Shown in pieces: positions 18,605-26,980 of a stretch of DNA of 64,000 bases. Source of the DNA: Paractinoplanes durhamensis (GTDB lineage Bacteria; Actinomycetota; Actinomycetes; Mycobacteriales; Micromonosporaceae); the NCBI RefSeq assembly GCF_016862175.1, contig NZ_BOML01000046.1:33210-97209 (forward strand), given 5' to 3'. The stretch's first letter is position 1, and each line of letters begins with the position of its first letter. The translations under genes and the position numbers were made by a program. The notes under the pieces are model-generated. The model made no database searches, had not been told where the DNA came from, and saw only the letters and a list, made by a program, of their open reading frames with translations.

Positions 18605-19309
18605 TTAGTTGTGTCGGCGGCGATACCAGGAATCCGGTGATTCGCCGGGTTCGACCGAATCGGCGGGTGTGGCCGAGGTCTCGCTCGATGAGACGGAGGC
18701 ACTGGGCGACGGCGAGCCGGAGGGCGACAGCGACACCGACGGACTGGGCACGGTCGGCGTCGGCACCGGCGGGTGCGCACCGGCGACGGCGGTCTTCGCC
18801 GGCTTGGTGGTCCGAATCGGACTCACCTTCCGTGCCGGCATGGTCACCGGATCGGTCGTGGCCGGGGTGGGTGCGGCCGGCCGGGCTTTCGCGGCCCGGG
18901 TACGGGGTGCGCTCGTGCGCCCCGCCGCCGGCCCGGCGCCGATCCCGGCGTTGGGGGTGTAGACGCTGGTCACCGCGGGCTGCGGCGGAAACGTGTCCGC
19001 GGCCGCCGGCGTCTCCCCCAGCAGCGACCCCAGCCCGCTGACCACGCCCAGGTAGGCGCCGACCGCCCCGACCACGGTCAGCACCCCGAGAGCGGTGACG
19101 GCAAGGGCCCGCCGCGGCCGCCTGACCTGTGCGACGGGAAGACTCTGGGAGTGAATGTCGAAGCCGGTGAAGCCACCGAACGTGTTCATCCCGGTCGACG
19201 TCATGTCCGGTCCGCCCGACGGCGGCTCGACCGGTCGCCGGCCCATGTCGTAGCGGACCGAGCGCACTGCGCCGGTCAGCTCGGTGCGGACTCTCCGCAG
19301 CAGGCTCAT
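18605..19309 (-). CDS. Proline/threonine/serine-rich single-pass membrane protein
   Basis: This 234-residue protein has a basic N-terminal region (about 65 residues), one transmembrane helix (ALAVTALGVLTVVGAVGAYLGVV) and a long disordered extracytoplasmic tail rich in Pro, Thr, Ser and Ala. No enzymatic domain is visible. It lies between pknL and the Rv2175c-like gene and is divergent from the latter with a 32-base gap. A cell-envelope role, or a kinase substrate, is conceivable but unproven. Confidence 0.6.
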   Translation of the reverse strand: MSLLRRVRTELTGAVRSVRYDMGRRPVEPPSGGPDMTSTGMNTFGGFTGFDIHSQSLPVAQVRRPRRALAVTALGVLTVVGAVGAYLGVVSGLGSLLGETPAAADTFPPQPAVTSVYTPNAGIGAGPAAGRTSAPRTRAAKARPAAPTPATTDPVTMPARKVSPIRTTKPAKTAVAGAHPPVPTPTVPSPSVSLSPSGSPSPSASVSSSETSATPADSVEPGESPDSWYRRRHN

Positions 19310-19341
19310 GCGTTCGTTCTCCGATCTGGCACGCTGTAGGT

Positions 19342-19692
19342 GTGAGCGATTCCGTAACCGCCGGGCCGGCCGCCTGGGTCAACCTGCCGGACCTCGCCGA
19401 GAAATTCGACGTGTCGATCAGCAAGATCCATCAGATGATCCGGGACGGGCACCTGCTGGCCGTCAAGCACGACGGGGTCCGCAAGGTCCCCGCGGAACTG
19501 GTGGCCAACAGCACCGTCCTGAAGCACCTCCCCGGCATCCTGACCTTGCTGCGCGACGCCGGGTATAACGACGAAGAAGCCCTCCGGTGGCTCTACGAGC
19601 CCGACCCGACCGTCGACGGCAACGCCGCGCTCGGGCTGGGCGGCGACCGGGCACGCGAGGTGAAGCGGCGGGCGCAGGCCCTCGGCTTCTAG
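19342..19692 (+). CDS. Rv2175c-like DNA-binding protein, probable PknL substrate
   Basis: This 116-residue protein has a winged HTH at about residues 12-55 (VNLPDLAEKFDVSISKIHQMIRDGHLLAVKH), followed by the conserved C-terminal WLYEPDPTVDG part of the Rv2175c family. In Mycobacterium tuberculosis PknL phosphorylates Rv2175c on an N-terminal Thr, which blocks DNA binding. Thr6 here is a plausible equivalent. The GTG start has no clear ribosome site. The stop overlaps the GTG of the lycopene cyclase gene (TAGTG). Confidence 0.82.
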   Translation: MSDSVTAGPAAWVNLPDLAEKFDVSISKIHQMIRDGHLLAVKHDGVRKVPAELVANSTVLKHLPGILTLLRDAGYNDEEALRWLYEPDPTVDGNAALGLGGDRAREVKRRAQALGF

Positions 19693-20018
19693 TGCTGCAC
19701 CTCGCCTACCTGCTGGTCCTGGCAGGTTGCTTCGGGGCCGCGAGCTGGCTCGAGCCGGTGCTGCGGGTGAACGTTTTCCGCCGGTGGCGGCGGCTGTTGC
19801 TGGCCGTCGTCCCGGTGGTGATCGTCTTCGTGCTCTGGGACCTGGCGGCGATCGCGGCCGGGCACTGGCACTTCGATCCGGCGCAGACCACCGGGATCGT
19901 CTTCCCGGGCGGCCTGCCGCTGGACGAGGTGCTGTTCTTCGCGGTGGTCCCGGTCTGCGCGATCCTCGGTTTCGAGGCGGTCCGGGCCGTCCTGGGCAAA
20001 CCGGCCGGCGACGAGTGA
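19692..20018 (+). CDS. crtYc: Lycopene cyclase subunit (CrtYc type)
   Basis: This 108-residue integral membrane protein has three predicted helices. The PLDEVLFFAVVPVC segment is the signature of heterodimeric lycopene cyclase subunits, where an acidic pair begins the third helix. With its partner it would cyclise lycopene or a C50 precursor. The GTG overlaps the Rv2175c-like stop by one base, and its own stop overlaps the next GTG (GTGA). No phytoene synthase or desaturase gene is in the window. Confidence 0.75.
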   Translation: MLHLAYLLVLAGCFGAASWLEPVLRVNVFRRWRRLLLAVVPVVIVFVLWDLAAIAAGHWHFDPAQTTGIVFPGGLPLDEVLFFAVVPVCAILGFEAVRAVLGKPAGDE

Positions 20019-20365
20019 CCTACACCGCAGCTGCCATCCTCGGCGTTCTGATCGCCGCCGTGCTGGATCTCTTCGTGCTGCGGGTGCGCCTGCTGCGCCG
20101 GGCGGTCTTCTGGGCGACCTACCCGATCATCATCACGTTCCAGCTGCTCTCGAACGGCATCCTGACCGGCCGGAACATCGTGATGTACAACCCCGGCGAC
20201 ATCCTGGGGCTACGGATCGCGTACGCCCCGGTCGAGGACTTGATCTTCGGTTTTGCCCTGGTTCTGCTCACCCTCGATCTGTGGGTGTGGTGGGGCCGCC
20301 GCGGCGTGCAACGCGAGCCGAGGGCCGGCGAGGGAAGCGCGCTACTCCGCCGGCTTCGCCGATAA
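20015..20365 (+). CDS. crtYd: Lycopene cyclase subunit (CrtYd type)
   Basis: This is the second half of the split cyclase, 116 residues with three helices. It carries YNPGDILGLRIAYAPVEDLIFGF, matching the PVEDLIF signature of CrtYd/CrtYf proteins. The GTG at 20015 overlaps the previous stop by four bases, so the subunits are made in equal amounts. Convergent to the polyprenyl synthase at 20379, which would supply GGPP. Whether the product is beta-carotene or a C50 carotenoid cannot be told. Confidence 0.75.
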   Translation: MTYTAAAILGVLIAAVLDLFVLRVRLLRRAVFWATYPIIITFQLLSNGILTGRNIVMYNPGDILGLRIAYAPVEDLIFGFALVLLTLDLWVWWGRRGVQREPRAGEGSALLRRLRR

Positions 20366-20378
20366 CCCCCAAAAGCGC

Positions 20379-21446
20379 TTATACCGTACGTCGGGTAGCG
20401 GCGTCCGCAAGCGCACGGAGCACCGTGCGCGCCTCCTCGTCCAGGTCGGCGCCCTCGAGCGCGGCCAGCGACGCCGTCATCAGCTCGTCGATCCGCCGCT
20501 CGGTGGCGGCCAGCGCCCCGCTGTCCCGGATCAGGGCCCGCAACCGCTCCACGCCCTCGTCGGTGAGCGACTGGTCGCCCAGACCGGTGTCCAATTCGTC
20601 CCACGCGCCGTCGCCGAGCGCCCCGAAGGCCGCCGCGACCAGGTACGTCCGCTTTCCCTCGCGCAGGTCGTCCCCGGCCGGCTTGCCGGTCTGCGACGGA
20701 TCGCCGAAGACCCCCAGCACGTCGTCGCGCAGCTGGAACGCCTCCCCGAGCGGGAGCCCGAACGCCGTGTACGCCGCGAAGATCTCCGCCGGCGCTCCCG
20801 CGATGGCCGCGCCCAGCAGCAGCGGTCGCTCGACCGTGTATTTCGCGGCCTTGAAGCGGGCCACCTTGCCGGCCCGCTCCAGCGAGGTGTCCGCGGTCGC
20901 CTGGGTGAGCACGTCCAGGTACTGGCCGGCGGTCACCTCGGTGCGCATCTCGTCGAAGACCGGCCGGGCCCGGGTCAGCTCGGCCGGCGTCAGCCCCGAC
21001 GTGTGCAGCAGCTCGTCCGACCAGACCAGCGCCAGATCGCCGAGCAGCACCGCCGCCGCGTCACCGAACGACGACGCCGCACCCCGCCACCCGGCCGCGG
21101 CGTGCCGGCTCTCGAACCGGCGATGCACCGACGGCTCGCCACGCCGGGTGTCCGAGCGGTCCATCAGATCGTCGTGGATCAGCGCGCTCGCCTGCACCAG
21201 CTCGAGCGCCGCGACCGCGGCCACCACCAGGTCGCTGTCGGTGCCGCCGGCCCCGCGGTAACCCCAGTAGGCGAAGGCGGGCCGCAGCCGCTTGCCACCA
21301 CCCAGCACGAACGCCTCGAGCGCGTCGGACACCTCGGCCAGGGCCGGATCGATCCCGGCCAGCCGGGTGCGCTGCTCGGCGAGGAACGCGGCGAGGGCCT
21401 TGTCGACCCGAGGTCGCAGGCCGGCCACTTCGACAGGGGAGGTCAC
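20379..21446 (-). CDS. Polyprenyl diphosphate synthase (GGPP synthase type)
   Basis: This 355-residue all-trans prenyltransferase condenses IPP onto allylic diphosphates. The first Asp-rich motif is HDDLMDRSD and the second is FQLRDDVLGVFGD, followed by KPAGDDLREGKRTYLV. It sits where M. tuberculosis has idsA2 (Rv2173), between Rv2175c and metF. The GTG at 21446 lies seven bases after TAGCGT, supporting a leaderless start; a GTG seven codons upstream is less likely. The neighbouring cyclase suggests a carotenoid role, but cell-wall prenyl products are also possible. Confidence 0.85.
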   Translation of the reverse strand: MTSPVEVAGLRPRVDKALAAFLAEQRTRLAGIDPALAEVSDALEAFVLGGGKRLRPAFAYWGYRGAGGTDSDLVVAAVAALELVQASALIHDDLMDRSDTRRGEPSVHRRFESRHAAAGWRGAASSFGDAAAVLLGDLALVWSDELLHTSGLTPAELTRARPVFDEMRTEVTAGQYLDVLTQATADTSLERAGKVARFKAAKYTVERPLLLGAAIAGAPAEIFAAYTAFGLPLGEAFQLRDDVLGVFGDPSQTGKPAGDDLREGKRTYLVAAAFGALGDGAWDELDTGLGDQSLTDEGVERLRALIRDSGALAATERRIDELMTASLAALEGADLDEEARTVLRALADAATRRTV

Positions 21447-21453
21447 GGGGCAA

Positions 21454-21459
21454 ACGCTA
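21454..21459 (-). promoter_or_regulatory. Leaderless -10 of the polyprenyl synthase
   Basis: TAGCGT on the minus strand is seven bases before the GTG at 21446. It is back to back with the metF -10. Confidence 0.5.
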
Positions 21460-21475
21460 GCCGACACCCCGGCGG

Positions 21476-21481
21476 TAGAGT
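21476..21481 (+). promoter_or_regulatory. Leaderless -10 of metF
   Basis: TAGAGT is seven bases before the GTG at 21489. The two divergent -10 elements are 16 bases apart. Confidence 0.55.
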
Positions 21482-21488
21482 CTCCGAC

Positions 21489-22412
21489 GTGGCTCTCGGA
21501 CTTCCTTCACGTTTACCCGGCACACCGGCGATCGGTGAGCTGATCCGGGGTGCCGGGCCGACCTTCTCGTTCGAGTTCTTCCCGCCCAAGACGGCCGAGG
21601 GCGAAAAGCTGCTCTGGCGGGCCATCCGCGAGCTGGAGACGCTGCGGCCGAGTTTCGTCTCGATCACGTACGGCGCGGGCGGCACCACGCGGGACACCAC
21701 CGTCGCGGTCACCGAGCGGGTCGCCACCGAGACCACCCTGCTGCCGATGGCGCACCTGACCGCGGTCAACCACTCGATCGCCGAGCTGCGCAACGTGATC
21801 GGCCGGCTGGCCGGCGCGGGCATCCGCAACGTCCTGGCCGTGCGCGGCGACCCGCCCGGCGACCCGATGGGCGAGTGGGTGCAGCACCCCGAGGGCGTCC
21901 TCTACGCCGAGGACCTGGTCCGGCTCCTGAAGGAGTCGGGCGACTTCAGCGTGGGCGTGGCCGCCTTCCCCTACAAGCATCCCCGCTCGGCCGACACCGA
22001 CACCGACACCGCCAACTTCGTCCGCAAATGCCGGGCCGGCGCCGACTTCGCGATCACCCAGATGTTCTTCGACGCCGACGAATATCTGCGCCTGCGCGAC
22101 CGGGTGGCCGCGGCGAGCTGCGAGACCCCGATCGTGCCCGGCGTGATGCCGGTGACCCGGATGGCCACCATCGAGCGATCCTCGCAGCTGTCCGGCGCGC
22201 CGTTCCCGCCGAAGCTGCTGGAGCGTTTCGAGCGGGTCGCCGGCGACGAGGCGGCGGTGCGGGAGCTGGGCATCGAGGCGTGCGCCGAGATGTGCGCGAA
22301 GCTGCTCGACGAGGGCGTGCCGGGCATCCACTTCATCACGCTCAACCGCTCGACGGCGACCCGCGAGGTGTGGCAGCTGCTCTCCCCCGCCCAGATCGCC
22401 GCCGCCGCATAA
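21489..22412 (+). CDS. metF: Methylenetetrahydrofolate reductase
   Basis: This 307-residue TIM-barrel flavoenzyme reduces 5,10-methylene-THF to 5-methyl-THF for methionine synthesis. It has FSFEFFPPKTAEGE at the N-terminus (catalytic Glu in FEFFPPK), the SITYGAGG segment, and VRGDPPGDP, all typical of MetF. The GTG at 21489 is supported by a leaderless promoter; the frame is open more than a kilobase upstream inside the opposite gene. It corresponds in position to Rv2172c. Confidence 0.92.
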   Translation: MALGLPSRLPGTPAIGELIRGAGPTFSFEFFPPKTAEGEKLLWRAIRELETLRPSFVSITYGAGGTTRDTTVAVTERVATETTLLPMAHLTAVNHSIAELRNVIGRLAGAGIRNVLAVRGDPPGDPMGEWVQHPEGVLYAEDLVRLLKESGDFSVGVAAFPYKHPRSADTDTDTANFVRKCRAGADFAITQMFFDADEYLRLRDRVAAASCETPIVPGVMPVTRMATIERSSQLSGAPFPPKLLERFERVAGDEAAVRELGIEACAEMCAKLLDEGVPGIHFITLNRSTATREVWQLLSPAQIAAAA

Positions 22413-22420
22413 CACCCCAC

Positions 22421-23071
22421 ATGACCTGGGACGAGTACGCCGTGGCCTGGTCCCGGCTGCACGGCGGATTCAATCCGTCCACGGCCATGCCCGTGGTCCG
22501 CGGTTGGGTGCACACGGCGTACACCATCGGCTCTTTTCTCGGTAGTAAGCGCATCGGGCCCTCGGCCGTGACCACCGGGGGTCTGATCCTGTGTTTCGGT
22601 GTTCCCGCGCTCGCGCCGCTGAGCGGATGGGGCCTCGTTGCCGGCGCGATCCTGGTGCTGCTGGCGGCGCTCGCCGACACGCTCGACGGCGCCGTCGCGG
22701 TGGTCACCGGCAAGGCCAGCCGGCTCGGCTACGTGTACGACTCGGTCGCCGACCGGCTCGGCGAGGCGGCCTGGCTGCTCGCGTTCTGGCTGGCCGGAGC
22801 GCCGGGCGGACTGGTGGTCGCGGCGGGCGCGGCGAGCTGGCTCCATGAATACGTGCGGGCCCGCGCGACCGCCGCCGGAATGACCGAGATCGGCGTGGTC
22901 ACGGTCGCCGAACGCCCGGTACGGGTGATCGTGGCGATCGCCGGACTGCTGGGCACCGCAGCCCTGGGCTCTTTTCTGGCCCAAATGTCGATGATCGTGT
23001 GGATCTTCCTGGCCGCGACCGGGTTGCTGCAGCTCACCGTGGCCGTGCGACGACAGCTCGGAGATCGTTAA
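22421..23071 (+). CDS. CDP-alcohol phosphatidyltransferase family protein
   Basis: This 216-residue membrane protein has about five to six helices. It belongs to the phosphatidyltransferases that swap CMP on a CDP-lipid for an alcohol. The motif reads DTLDGAVAV, eight residues, then GYVYDSVAD, so all four Asp are kept but the usual Arg of DG-xx-AR is Val. Similar Val variants occur in actinobacterial relatives, to my recollection. It starts eight bases after metF. The alcohol (inositol, glycerol phosphate or another) is unknown. Confidence 0.75.
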   Translation: MTWDEYAVAWSRLHGGFNPSTAMPVVRGWVHTAYTIGSFLGSKRIGPSAVTTGGLILCFGVPALAPLSGWGLVAGAILVLLAALADTLDGAVAVVTGKASRLGYVYDSVADRLGEAAWLLAFWLAGAPGGLVVAAGAASWLHEYVRARATAAGMTEIGVVTVAERPVRVIVAIAGLLGTAALGSFLAQMSMIVWIFLAATGLLQLTVAVRRQLGDR

Positions 23072-23138
23072 TCGGTTGTCCGAGGTGGACCACTTTTCTA
23101 CCGTGTTGTCATCGCTCAGTCACGGGGAGGTGGCCACG

Positions 23139-23576
23139 ATGAGCGCGGTTCTGGTCCTCAACGCCGACTGCGGCCCGCTGCACCGGGTCAGTCTCCGGCA
23201 CGCCGTCCGCATGCTGTTCCGGCAGGTCGCCGTGGTGCACGAGGCCGAGCCGGACCGCCGGATCGGCGTCTACCCGATGCCCACCGTCGTGCGGCTGGTC
23301 AGCTACGTGGTGACGCGCTGGCGGCACAGCCGCGGCCCGGTGTGGTCACGCGCCGGCGTGCTGGCCCGCGACCACGGCGCCTGCGCCTACTGCGGCGCCC
23401 AGGCCTCCACCATCGACCACGTGCTGCCCCGCTCGCGCGGCGGCGCCAACGAATGGACCAACACGGTGGCCGCGTGCGGCCGCTGCAACAACCGCAAGCG
23501 CGACCGGACGCCGGCCGAGGCCCGGATGCCCTTGCGGACGCGGCCGTACGCACCGACCTGGGCGACGTTCGCATAA
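23139..23576 (+). CDS. HNH endonuclease family protein
   Basis: This is a 145-residue protein of the common actinobacterial HNH family. The core is CAYCGAQASTIDHVLPRSRGG, then NTVAACGRCNNRKRDRTP, giving two CxxC zinc pairs and the DH of the catalytic site. It starts MSAVLVLNADCGPL at 23139 with GGGAGG upstream; a longer in-frame ATG at 23076 lacks such a site. The cellular role of this widespread family is unclear. Confidence 0.82.
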   Translation: MSAVLVLNADCGPLHRVSLRHAVRMLFRQVAVVHEAEPDRRIGVYPMPTVVRLVSYVVTRWRHSRGPVWSRAGVLARDHGACAYCGAQASTIDHVLPRSRGGANEWTNTVAACGRCNNRKRDRTPAEARMPLRTRPYAPTWATFA

Positions 23577-23583
23577 TTCGCGG

Positions 23584-23615
23584 CCGGCGGGCCGACACGG
23601 GGGCAGGCCCGCCGG
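23584..23615. terminator. Stem-loop after the HNH gene
   Basis: Perfect 10-base arms CCGGCGGGCC and GGCCCGCCGG with a 12-base loop lie eight bases after the HNH stop. Confidence 0.55.
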
Positions 23616-23677
23616 TCGTCAGTATTCGGGGCTGAATTCCGAGCTGTTTCCGCAGCTCAGAGCGTTTTGTCGTACAG

Positions 23678-25264
23678 GTGTGCGAACATGTCGGGGTGCT
23701 GGAGGACCTGACCGAGATCCGCGACCTGCTCGCCAAGTGCGACGGACCGCTGTGGTCGCGCGCCGACAGCGAGGTGCTGGCCGGCCTGGAAACCGCGTGG
23801 GCCTGCGCCCAGCAGACCCTGGCGATCACCGCCCGCCTGATCCACGAGGCCGAGTCGCGAGGCATCCCGCAACAGGAGGCGCAGTCCAGCACCCCGGTGT
23901 GGCTGCGGCAGCGGCTGCGCACCAGCATCTGGGAAGCCAAGCAACTGACCGCACTCGCCGCTGCCCTGGCCCGCTTCCCCGCCCTCGACGCCGCGATCAC
24001 CGCGGGCACCCTCTCCGCCGACCAGGTCCGCACGATCGCTACGGCCCTGACCGCCCTGCCCACCGACACCGGCCCCGCCAAGACCACCGAGGCCGAGTCC
24101 GCGCTGATAGCCTTCGCCGCCGACTTCGACCCCACCAACCTGGCCAGGCTGGGCGCCCGCATCCTCGCGTACATCGACCCGGAGGCCGCCGACCGCCACG
24201 ACGCGGAGCTGCTGAAACGCCAGGAGGAAAACGCCCGCCGCAGCCGGGGTTTCACGATGAGCCCGTTCGGCGACGGCCGGGTGCGCCTGTCCGGCTGGCT
24301 GGACACCACCGCCGCCGCCACGGTGAACGCCGCCCTCGATCCACTGTGCCACCCCGGCCAGGACGCCCAGATCGACGCCGACCTGACCCGCACACCGGCC
24401 CAGCGCCGAGCAGACGCCCTGGTCGACATCTGCAACCGGGTCCTACGCCAGGGAGACCTGCCCACCTCCGGCGGAGACCCGGCCCAGCTGGTGGTAACAA
24501 TCCCCCTCGACACCCTCCGAACCACCCCGGCGACCGCGTTCACCCCGACCAAGGCGCCCACCCCGCCCACAGCGGCCAGCGCAGCCAACCCGCCCAGCGC
24601 GACCGGCGCGCCCAGCCCGACCAGCGCGCCCAGCCCGGCCAGCGCCGCCGCCGCGGCCACCCCATCCAGCGTGCCCAGCCCGCCGAGCGCCGCCGACCCG
24701 CCCAGCGCCGGCGCCCCGCCCAGCGCGACCACCGCCACCAGAGCGCGCAGCGCCGCCAGACCGCCAAGCCCGACCGCCGCGACCAGCGCGGCCAACCCGC
24801 CCAGCGCGGCCAGCGCGGCAGCCTCGGTCGGCGGGGGCGGTTGCGGTCGGCTGGATACCGGAGCCCCGGTCGGCGCCACCGAAGCACGCCTGCTGGCGTG
24901 CGACGCCCGGGTGGTCCCAGCCGTTCTCGGCACCGACGGGCAGGTCCTCGACGTCGGGCAAGCCCGCCGCCTGTTCACCGGCCCGCTACGCCGGGCCCTC
25001 GTCCTCCGGGATCGGGGCTGCAGCTTCCCCGGCTGCGATCGCCCTGCCGCGTGGTGCGAGGGCCATCATCTGATCCCGTGGGCCGACGGTGGACCAACAG
25101 CGCTGTCCAACGCCTGCCTGCTCTGCCGACATCACCACCGCGTCATCCACCACACCGATTGGAAGGCCCGCCTCGCCACGGACGGCCACCCCGAATTCAT
25201 CCCACCCGCCACCGTCGACGCACAACGCCGCCCCCGGCGCAACATCTTCCACCGACGCGAATAG
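23678..25264 (+). CDS. DUF222 / HNH nuclease (13E12 repeat family)
   Basis: This 528-residue protein has an N-terminal DUF222 domain (residues about 10-285) and a C-terminal HNH: CSFPGCDRPAAWCEGHHLIPW, then LCRHHHRVIH. Such genes are multicopy in actinobacteria and behave like repetitive or mobile families. Residues about 288-388 are an unusual Ala/Pro/Ser/Thr-rich stretch inserted between the DUF222 core and LDTGAPVGATEARLLACDA. The start GTG at 23678 is uncertain; GTG at 23696 is in frame. Confidence 0.78.
   Translation: MCEHVGVLEDLTEIRDLLAKCDGPLWSRADSEVLAGLETAWACAQQTLAITARLIHEAESRGIPQQEAQSSTPVWLRQRLRTSIWEAKQLTALAAALARFPALDAAITAGTLSADQVRTIATALTALPTDTGPAKTTEAESALIAFAADFDPTNLARLGARILAYIDPEAADRHDAELLKRQEENARRSRGFTMSPFGDGRVRLSGWLDTTAAATVNAALDPLCHPGQDAQIDADLTRTPAQRRADALVDICNRVLRQGDLPTSGGDPAQLVVTIPLDTLRTTPATAFTPTKAPTPPTAASAANPPSATGAPSPTSAPSPASAAAAATPSSVPSPPSAADPPSAGAPPSATTATRARSAARPPSPTAATSAANPPSAASAAASVGGGGCGRLDTGAPVGATEARLLACDARVVPAVLGTDGQVLDVGQARRLFTGPLRRALVLRDRGCSFPGCDRPAAWCEGHHLIPWADGGPTALSNACLLCRHHHRVIHHTDWKARLATDGHPEFIPPATVDAQRRPRRNIFHRRE
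24540..24840. repeat. Degenerate low-complexity segment in the DUF222 gene
   Basis: About 300 bases of imperfect repeats around CCCAGCGCG encode Pro-Ser-Ala/Thr runs. Several other frames are also open across it. It looks like an expanded linker. Confidence 0.6.
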
Positions 25265-25348
25265 GCAAGACCCGCCATCGGCGGCGCCCCTCAGCCAGCC
25301 GCACTCCTCAGCGGCGGAGCCCAACGGCCCGCCCGCCCAGCCACGTGC

Positions 25349-25450
25349 TGCGCCCCAGCTACGTGTCGCACCCAGCCACGTGTCGCACCCAGCCACGCAT
25401 CGCACCCAGCCACGCATCGCACCCAGCCACGCATCGCACCCAGCCACGCA
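25349..25450. repeat. 17-bp tandem array
   Basis: Six units of TCGCACCCAGCCACGCA or close variants (25349-25450), the last four almost identical. It is non-coding, between the convergent DUF222 and formaldehyde dehydrogenase genes. Confidence 0.8.
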
Positions 25451-25468
25451 TAGGCGGCCATGACCGGG

Positions 25469-25498
25469 TGCGGGCCGGCGTACGCGCGCCGGCCCGCA
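25469..25498. terminator. Stem-loop after formaldehyde dehydrogenase
   Basis: Perfect 12-base arms TGCGGGCCGGCG and CGCCGGCCCGCA with a six-base loop, eight bases past the minus-strand stop at 25506. It may end both converging transcripts. Confidence 0.6.
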
Positions 25499-25505
25499 TC
25501 GGACG

Positions 25506-26750
25506 TCACCCCTTCGATCGCACCATGCCGTGCGGGTCCAGCACGTACTTCTTCGCGGCGCCGGAGTCGAAGTCCTGGTAGCCCTGCGGCGCCTGGTCCA
25601 GGGGGATCGCCGTGGCGTTGACGTTCTTCGCGATCTGCACCCGGTCGTGCAGGATCGCCATCATCAGGTTCCGGTTGTACTTCATCACCGGGCACTGGCC
25701 GGTGACGAACGAGTGCGACTTGGCCCAGCCCAGACCCAGGCGCAGCGACAGCGAACCAACCTTGGCCGCCTCGTCGACGCCGCCCGGGTCGCCGGTCACG
25801 TAGAGGCCGGGGATACCGATGGCGCCGCCGGCCCGGGTGATCTCCATCAGCGAGTTCAGCACCGTTGCCGGCATCTCGGTCTGCGCGTCCTGGCCGTGCC
25901 CCCGGGCCTCGAAGCCGACCGCGTCGACCGCGGAGTCGACAAGCGGCTGGCCGATCGCCGGGGCGTCCCTGCCGAGGATCTGCTGGACCTGCTCGGCCGG
26001 GTCGCCGTCCGCGACGTTGACGGTTTCGCAGCCGAAACTGCGGGCCTGCGCGAGGCGTTCCTCATTGAGGTCGCCGACGATCACGACGGCTGCGCCGAGC
26101 AGCCACGCCGAGGTGGCCGCGGCCAGACCGACCGGGCCGGCGCCGGCGATGTAGACGGTCGAGCCGGTGGTCACGCCGGCACTGACACAACCGTGATAGC
26201 CGGTCGGGAAGATGTCGGTGAGCATCGCCAGGTCGAGGATCTTCTCCAGGGCCTGGTCCCGGTCGGGGAACTTCAGCAGGTTCCAGTCCGCGTACGGGAC
26301 GAGCACGTACTCCGCCTGCCCGCCGACCCAGCCGCCCATGTCGACGTAGCCGTACGCCGAACCCGGCCGATCGGGGTTGACGTTGAGACAGACGCCGGTC
26401 TTGCCCTCCTTGCAGTTGCGGCAGCGGCCGCAGGCGATGTTGAACGGCACCGAGCAGATGTCGCCGACCTTGACGAACTCGACGTCCGAACCGACGTCGA
26501 TGACCTCGCCGGTGATCTCGTGACCGAGCACGAGCCCTTCCGGCGCGGTGGTGCGCCCGCGGACCATGTGCTGGTCGCTGCCGCAGATGTTGCTGGCCAC
26601 GGTCCGCAGGATCGCCCCGTGCGGCGTACGGCGGCCGATGTTGGCCTTGTTGACGCCGGGACCGTCCCGCATCTCGTAGCCCGGATAAGCGATGTCCTGG
26701 ATCTCGACCTTGCCGGGGCCCTGATAGACCACTGCGCGATTGGCTGGCAT
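25506..26750 (-). CDS. fdhA: Glutathione-independent formaldehyde dehydrogenase
   Basis: This 414-residue zinc alcohol dehydrogenase-type enzyme oxidises formaldehyde to formate with NAD+ and no glutathione. Catalytic zinc residues are Cys in SNICGSDQH and the GHEITGEV segment. The structural zinc cysteines are CGRCRNCKEGKTGVC. The Rossmann motif is GAGPVGLAAA. The whole length and the GWVGGQAEYVLVPYADWNL segment match the Pseudomonas putida enzyme type. GGGAGG lies upstream of the ATG at 26750. It stands alone, consistent with detoxification. Confidence 0.88.
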   Translation of the reverse strand: MPANRAVVYQGPGKVEIQDIAYPGYEMRDGPGVNKANIGRRTPHGAILRTVASNICGSDQHMVRGRTTAPEGLVLGHEITGEVIDVGSDVEFVKVGDICSVPFNIACGRCRNCKEGKTGVCLNVNPDRPGSAYGYVDMGGWVGGQAEYVLVPYADWNLLKFPDRDQALEKILDLAMLTDIFPTGYHGCVSAGVTTGSTVYIAGAGPVGLAAATSAWLLGAAVVIVGDLNEERLAQARSFGCETVNVADGDPAEQVQQILGRDAPAIGQPLVDSAVDAVGFEARGHGQDAQTEMPATVLNSLMEITRAGGAIGIPGLYVTGDPGGVDEAAKVGSLSLRLGLGWAKSHSFVTGQCPVMKYNRNLMMAILHDRVQIAKNVNATAIPLDQAPQGYQDFDSGAAKKYVLDPHGMVRSKG

Positions 26751-26860
26751 CGTTGCCTCCCATCGTCGGAACGGCGACGGATAGTCACGCCGCCATTACG
26801 GCCATGTAACGCCGACCGGGCCGGAAACAGAACCGTCGATTGTGACAAGTCCTGCCGATT

Positions 26861-26980
26861 CAGACATCCCTGCTTCAGACATCCCTGCTTCAGACATCCC
26901 TGCTTCAGACATCCCTGCTTCAGACATCCCTGCTTCAGGCATCGCCGCTTCAGACATCGCTGCTTCAGGCATCACCGCGC
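26861..26980. repeat. 15-bp tandem array
   Basis: Five identical units CAGACATCCCTGCTT (26861-26935) and three variants follow to 26980. The last unit runs over the stop codon of the LD-carboxypeptidase, so the array is its 3' flank. Confidence 0.85.

Noticed and set aside
19692..23071. A complete carotenoid biosynthesis cluster
   Set aside because: Only the cyclase subunits and a possible GGPP synthase are present; there is no phytoene synthase or desaturase here.
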